DNA of 54,540 nucleotides. Origin: Bacillota bacterium (GTDB taxonomy: Bacteria > Bacillota > Sulfobacillia > JAJZYS01 > JAJYTV01). Positions 52,301-54,540 of the stretch are shown here, piece after piece. The stretch lies in assembly GCA_021799275.1 (NCBI GenBank), contig JAJZAT010000024.1, positions 1-54,540 of the forward strand. The letters run 5' to 3'. The position numbers and the translations under genes are program-made. Under the pieces are notes generated by a model. It saw only the letters and a list, made by a program, of their open reading frames with translations, was not told the origin of the DNA and did no database searches. Each line of letters starts with the position of its first letter. The stretch's first letter is position 1.

Positions 52301-52580
52301 CGAGCGGCAGCAGGCGATCCGCGTTGTCGAACGTCAGGCGCACCTCGCACATGCTGGCGGCGCGACGCTGCGCCGACCCGGCGAAGAGCACCTCTTCGCG
52401 GTTCTCGAGCCGCTGGTCGGGGGAGCGTCCGGAGGAGAGCGCCCAGCGCACCGCCTCCGTAAGGCTGGACTTGCCGGTTCCGTTCGGCCCGACAACGGCC
52501 GTAAACGACGGTGGGAGCTGCACCGTCGTGGGTTCGGCAAACGACTTGAATCCTGAAAGATAGATCTCTTTGAGGTACAG
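49308..52580 (-). CDS. smc: Chromosome partition protein SMC, probable CTG start
   Basis: A condensin ATPase that compacts and aligns replicated chromosomes with ScpAB. The product is about 1090 aa. It has LKEIYLSGFKSFAEPTTVQL and Walker A GPNGTGKSSLTEA at the N-terminus. Long coiled coils, rich in Ala/Glu/Arg, follow on both sides of a hinge at about 500-650 (RLQGIVGTLGTL to VVQLGGALTGGQAVQ). The C-terminal signature is LSGGERALSAICFLFAL and Walker B is PFYLLDEIEASLDERNVERF. The family Met aligns with CTG at 52578-52580, which is 11 nt after AAGGA. The only standard alternative is TTG at 52632-52634, adding 18 non-conserved residues. Confidence 0.95.
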   Translation of the reverse strand: MYLKEIYLSGFKSFAEPTTVQLPPSFTAVVGPNGTGKSSLTEAVRWALSSGRSPDQRLENREEVLFAGSAQRRAASMCEVRLTFDNADRLLPLDQSEVEIVRRVYRGGETEYRLQGVTCRARDIERLVAHLGLAEGYAWIGQGRVEEVVNQDPAQRRRLLEDAAGASVYRERRREAVLEMAKADHEADLERAHLAEVEAQLPELALDAERAEAAVQLRRRIAELEIALGRRRIERLGQARQRAVGRLEAHAAEEGSSARATRTGETAMAVVTEMASRLTARLGHLDRLSASVGGRLEAYSAQAAAAGERERGALQRHEALTQARERTARETAAVQSQAAAASLRLGNAEDLLRQLGAAGREALRAAAQRPQVEAALAAGATEATRVAAEADARRAAAEAAEARAAAQAEALNAGEQELQQSRASLQDMRRLEEAARTRSEEAEHALAVLRDQRREAERHAPAAVRAVLAAAGAGRLQGIVGTLGTLVAPREERFALALATALGGQASDLVATDEQAARAAIALLRQTGAGRATFLPLDALTPGDSAQVPRGTSCLGVLGDLCRYPAELAPAVRLRLGRTLVAEDLPAAQAVAAATGRRYRVVSLDGQVVQLGGALTGGQAVQRLPRMPSAERLAAAETEAKSAKAGEDQATAALGQAIARERKAARARDDAQMELETLAAAALKARQESERLTRQLEAAQAEQAQLRAELERIEALAPLGDAERLQAAALDEALAREELLRLRGELDRLQAEMEQGQNESEESTRRLETARAEATESRTRREAAQRWREVIAERRGEAQKLESDLRAFERLLERFLRAATGRAAGAAEAIAGLREEVERLEMERQSAERQLLAAHGEDALTRKVPGLPSGAEEELQQARQRLQGLGGASPEAPARLQEAMRRRTELEERLADLHGAKAALVEVLAAADSAVQQRLAEALDVVGRRFGELTEELFGHGARAGLVPVASGIDLEVQLPGKEAVRLKWLSGGERALSAICFLFALSALRTPPFYLLDEIEASLDERNVERFAQFLRRQQGRQLVVCTHQRPTMEAADQLIGTTMQERGVTRLAGVQLGEDGQGGDLGQVAQGA

Positions 52581-52700
52581 GGCGGGTGAAATCCTTTCTG
52601 GCGCGCCGCGGAGATACGCGGCCCGGCTTGTCAAGTCCTGCTGCGAAGGCAGTGCCGTCCTAGCTTCGCGCAGGTGCCCGAGCCTTCCTGCCGGTGCGGC

Positions 52701-54119
52701 CTAGTGGCTTGTGGCTGTCTTCCGTTCCCGGCGGAAGATCAGGTAGGCCACGGTGAACAAGGCGGTCACGGCGAGGCCCAGCCCGAGCGGCAGCAGCTGC
52801 CGAGGTGCGAGGGGAGCCGTGGCGACGATGGCCAGGAGCAATAGGAGTTCGAAGCGGCCGAGCCAGGGGTGGAAGGCCAGCTTCAACTTCAAGTGGTTCG
52901 GCCTGTGTTCCTTGAGCCACTTGCGGTAGTAGATCTGGGTTCCGACGATCAGCATCCAGACGAAGATGGACTGGAAGCCGGTAGCCGTGACGAGGTAGAG
53001 GAACGCGCTCTTCGGCAGGAAGTAGGTCAAGAGGGTGACGATGATCAGCAGGGCTCCCGTCACGCCGTTGGCCCAACGCGGAATGCCACGGGGCATGCGC
53101 TGCAGGAGGTGCGGCGCGTCGCCCGCACGGGCGAGGCCCGCCAGGACGCGGTCCGACGCGAACAGGCCGGCGTTCATCGCGGAGAGCACCGCGAGCAGGA
53201 TCACGCCGTTGAAGACGTCCACGGCCCATGGCCAACCGAAGCGGTGCAGCGCCGTGATGAACGGGCTCTTGGCCGTGGTCGGAACCGCCTGCCAGCCTAC
53301 CACGCCCGTGATCGCCAGCACCGAACCGATGTAGAGCAGGTAGACGAGAATCGTCGCATAGCGCACGGAATGGCCAATGGTCCGCTCGGGCCTCTGCACA
53401 TCTGCCGCGGCGAGGCCAAGCACGCCGGTACCGGACATCGAGAACATCACGACGATCATCGCGGCCCCGATGCCCCTGAGGCCATGCGGGAAGAACCCGC
53501 CCGCGCCGCTCCAACTCGCGAGGCCATGCCCGATCACGTTCGGCCAGGCAAGAAAGAGCGCGGAGGCGGCAAGCAGGATGAAGAGCCCTGTCGCGAGGAT
53601 TTTGATGACGGACATGCCGGATTCCACCTCGCCAAAGCCCTTAACGGTCAGGAAGTTGATGCCGACGATCACCAGGGCGAACGCCGTCGAGAGAATCCAG
53701 GTCGGCACATGCGGCAGCCAGAGCGTCGAGAAGGTGGCCGCGGCCGTCGCCTCGGCCGCCAGGTTGAGCACACTCGAGAACCAGAAGACCCAGCCGCCAA
53801 CGAACGTGAAGCCCGGGCCGAGCGCTCGCCGGCTGTAAACCAGGAACGAGCCCTGCCTCGGGTCGGCGGCCGACATCTCCGCGAGCGCGGTCATCTCGAT
53901 CGCCATCGCGGTGGCGCCGATCAGATACGCGATGATCAGGCCGGGACCCGCGTCGTGGATCGCCTGGCCGCTCGCCAGGAAAAGGCCGGAGCCGACGATC
54001 CCGCCCATCGTCATCAGCGTGAGCTGCGTCGTGTGCAGGTCCTTGGTGTGGGTCTCCTGCCCCGCGTAACGTCGGGAAACGTGGGTCTGCGTGGCAAACT
54101 TGCGCGTGAATATGCCCAT
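52701..54119 (-). CDS. APC-family amino-acid permease
   Basis: A 472-aa amino-acid transporter of the AAT/APC group with 12 predicted membrane helices. The first helix holds GGIVGSGLFLASGQAIHDAG, the family TM1 substrate loop. EMTALAEMSAADPRQGSFLV, the TM6 region VMFSMSGTGVLGLAAADVQR (PERT follows) and AMNAGLFASDRVLAGLARAG are family landmarks. Substrate cannot be fixed. Divergence from hutU 100 bp away suggests histidine or a related amino acid (inference). I chose ATG at 54117-54119; ATG at 54159-54161 is possible. Neither has a strong SD. Confidence 0.9.
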   Translation of the reverse strand: MGIFTRKFATQTHVSRRYAGQETHTKDLHTTQLTLMTMGGIVGSGLFLASGQAIHDAGPGLIIAYLIGATAMAIEMTALAEMSAADPRQGSFLVYSRRALGPGFTFVGGWVFWFSSVLNLAAEATAAATFSTLWLPHVPTWILSTAFALVIVGINFLTVKGFGEVESGMSVIKILATGLFILLAASALFLAWPNVIGHGLASWSGAGGFFPHGLRGIGAAMIVVMFSMSGTGVLGLAAADVQRPERTIGHSVRYATILVYLLYIGSVLAITGVVGWQAVPTTAKSPFITALHRFGWPWAVDVFNGVILLAVLSAMNAGLFASDRVLAGLARAGDAPHLLQRMPRGIPRWANGVTGALLIIVTLLTYFLPKSAFLYLVTATGFQSIFVWMLIVGTQIYYRKWLKEHRPNHLKLKLAFHPWLGRFELLLLLAIVATAPLAPRQLLPLGLGLAVTALFTVAYLIFRRERKTATSH

Positions 54120-54270
54120 GCCTGTGGTTTTCCCGCCATTCGGACCACGCATGCAGGACAAGGCGACTTAGCCCGTTCCGGTGCCAAGGCGTACACTGGA
54201 CACGCAGGCCCATCCTGCGCCGCAGCTCATCTCAGGGAGGTGGCGACCGGCGGACGGCCGCCGGCAGAAC

Positions 54271-54540
54271 ATGGCAGGACCAAGAGAGGTTCAGGCCCCG
54301 ACAGGCAACCGGTTGACATGCAAGGGCTGGCCGCAGGAAGCGGCGATGCGGATGCTGATGAACAACCTGGACCGCCGGGTGGGCGAGAAGCCGGACGAGC
54401 TGATCGTCTACGGCGGGCGGGGACGCGCGGCGCGCTCGTGGGAGGCGTTCGAAGCGATCGTCGCGACGCTCCGGGAGCTCGAGAACGACGAGACCCTCTT
54501 GGTGCAGTCGGGCAAGCCGGTGGCGGTCTTCCGCACCCAG
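54271..54540 (+). CDS. hutU: Urocanate hydratase, N-terminal part (runs off the window)
   Basis: Only the first 90 residues are visible: [20 protein letters not shown], then [20 protein letters not shown] and [20 protein letters not shown], the well-conserved start of urocanase. The enzyme adds water to urocanate with NAD+ as cofactor, the second step of histidine degradation. ATG at 54271-54273 fits the family start. A GGGAGGTG at about 54235-54242 is too far (about 28 nt) for normal use, so the RBS is unclear. TACACT near 54192-54197 is a weak -10. Confidence 0.93.
   Translation, partial: MAGPREVQAPTGNRLTCKGWPQEAAMRMLMNNLDRRVGEKPDELIVYGGRGRAARSWEAFEAIVATLRELENDETLLVQSGKPVAVFRTQ

Noticed and set aside
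49395-52556. 1053-codon plus-strand ORF opposite smc
   Set aside because: Antisense shadow of the smc coiled-coil region; Leu/Arg/Gly-rich with no recognisable fold.

Overview
The window is a run of conserved housekeeping operons from the chromosome of a high-GC, spore-forming member of the Firmicutes (Bacillota). By eye about two thirds of the bases are G or C. The lineage call rests on a PolC-type replicative polymerase, dipicolinate synthase subunit A, a YlxY-type polysaccharide deacetylase, a YmxH/YlmC protein, and the Bacillus-like orders rimP-nusA-ylxR-ylxQ-infB-ylxP-rbfA and ylxM-ffh-rpsP-khpA-rimM-trmD-rplS-lepB-rbgA-rnhB. Class or genus cannot be fixed from sequence reading alone. 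Nearly all genes are on the minus strand. Exceptions are the Mn-catalase, the NlpC/P60 hydrolase, an M50 protease, a rhodanese and the start of urocanate hydratase.

Layout. 1-7.6 kb: dpaA, a YflT-type stress protein, ymxH, dut, an M16 peptidase, ylxY, an unassigned membrane protein, pnp and rpsO. 7.6-15.9 kb: a small unknown ORF, ribF, truB, nrnA, rbfA, ylxP, infB, ylxQ, ylxR, nusA and rimP. 16.2-17 kb: Mn-catalase. 17-31.8 kb: polC, a GT2 glycosyltransferase, a eukaryote/archaea-type proS, ispG, rseP, dxr, a YtvI/AI-2E-type permease, cdsA, uppS, a 66-aa unknown, frr, pyrH, tsf and rpsB, with a good sigma-A promoter before rpsB. 32-34.4 kb: a sulfur-relay/redox cassette (dsrE-like, DUF1641, SQR-like flavoprotein, tusA). 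34.6-39.5 kb: hslU, hslV, xerC/D and topA. 39.8-40.9 kb: a c-di-AMP (ydaO/yuaA) riboswitch in front of a PG-binding/LysM/NlpC-P60 hydrolase. 40.9-46.7 kb: the rnhB-to-ylxM operon, reading leftwards from a strong promoter that carries a palindromic operator candidate. 46.8-48.3 kb: a possible structured leader RNA, an M50 protease and a rhodanese. 48.4-52.6 kb: ftsY and smc. 52.7-54.5 kb: an APC amino-acid permease divergent from hutU.

Together these genes cover transcription-coupled translation (nusA, infB, tsf, frr, rpsB), RNA processing and decay (pnp, nrnA, rbfA, rimM, trmD, truB), isoprenoid-to-lipid-II supply (ispG, dxr, uppS, cdsA), protein export and membrane proteolysis (ffh, ftsY, lepB, rseP), chromosome maintenance (smc, topA, xer, polC) and sporulation (dpaA, ylxY, ymxH).

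Recurring oddities. Genes are tightly packed, with many 4-nt stop/start overlaps (ATGA, GTGA, TTGA). TTG starts are common. At least three genes (ylxP, the ORF after ribF, smc) look as if they begin at CTG. The ylxQ frame has no stop where the protein should end and stays open for about 1.1 kb across infB. I saw no tRNA, rRNA, CRISPR array, insertion sequence or prophage.
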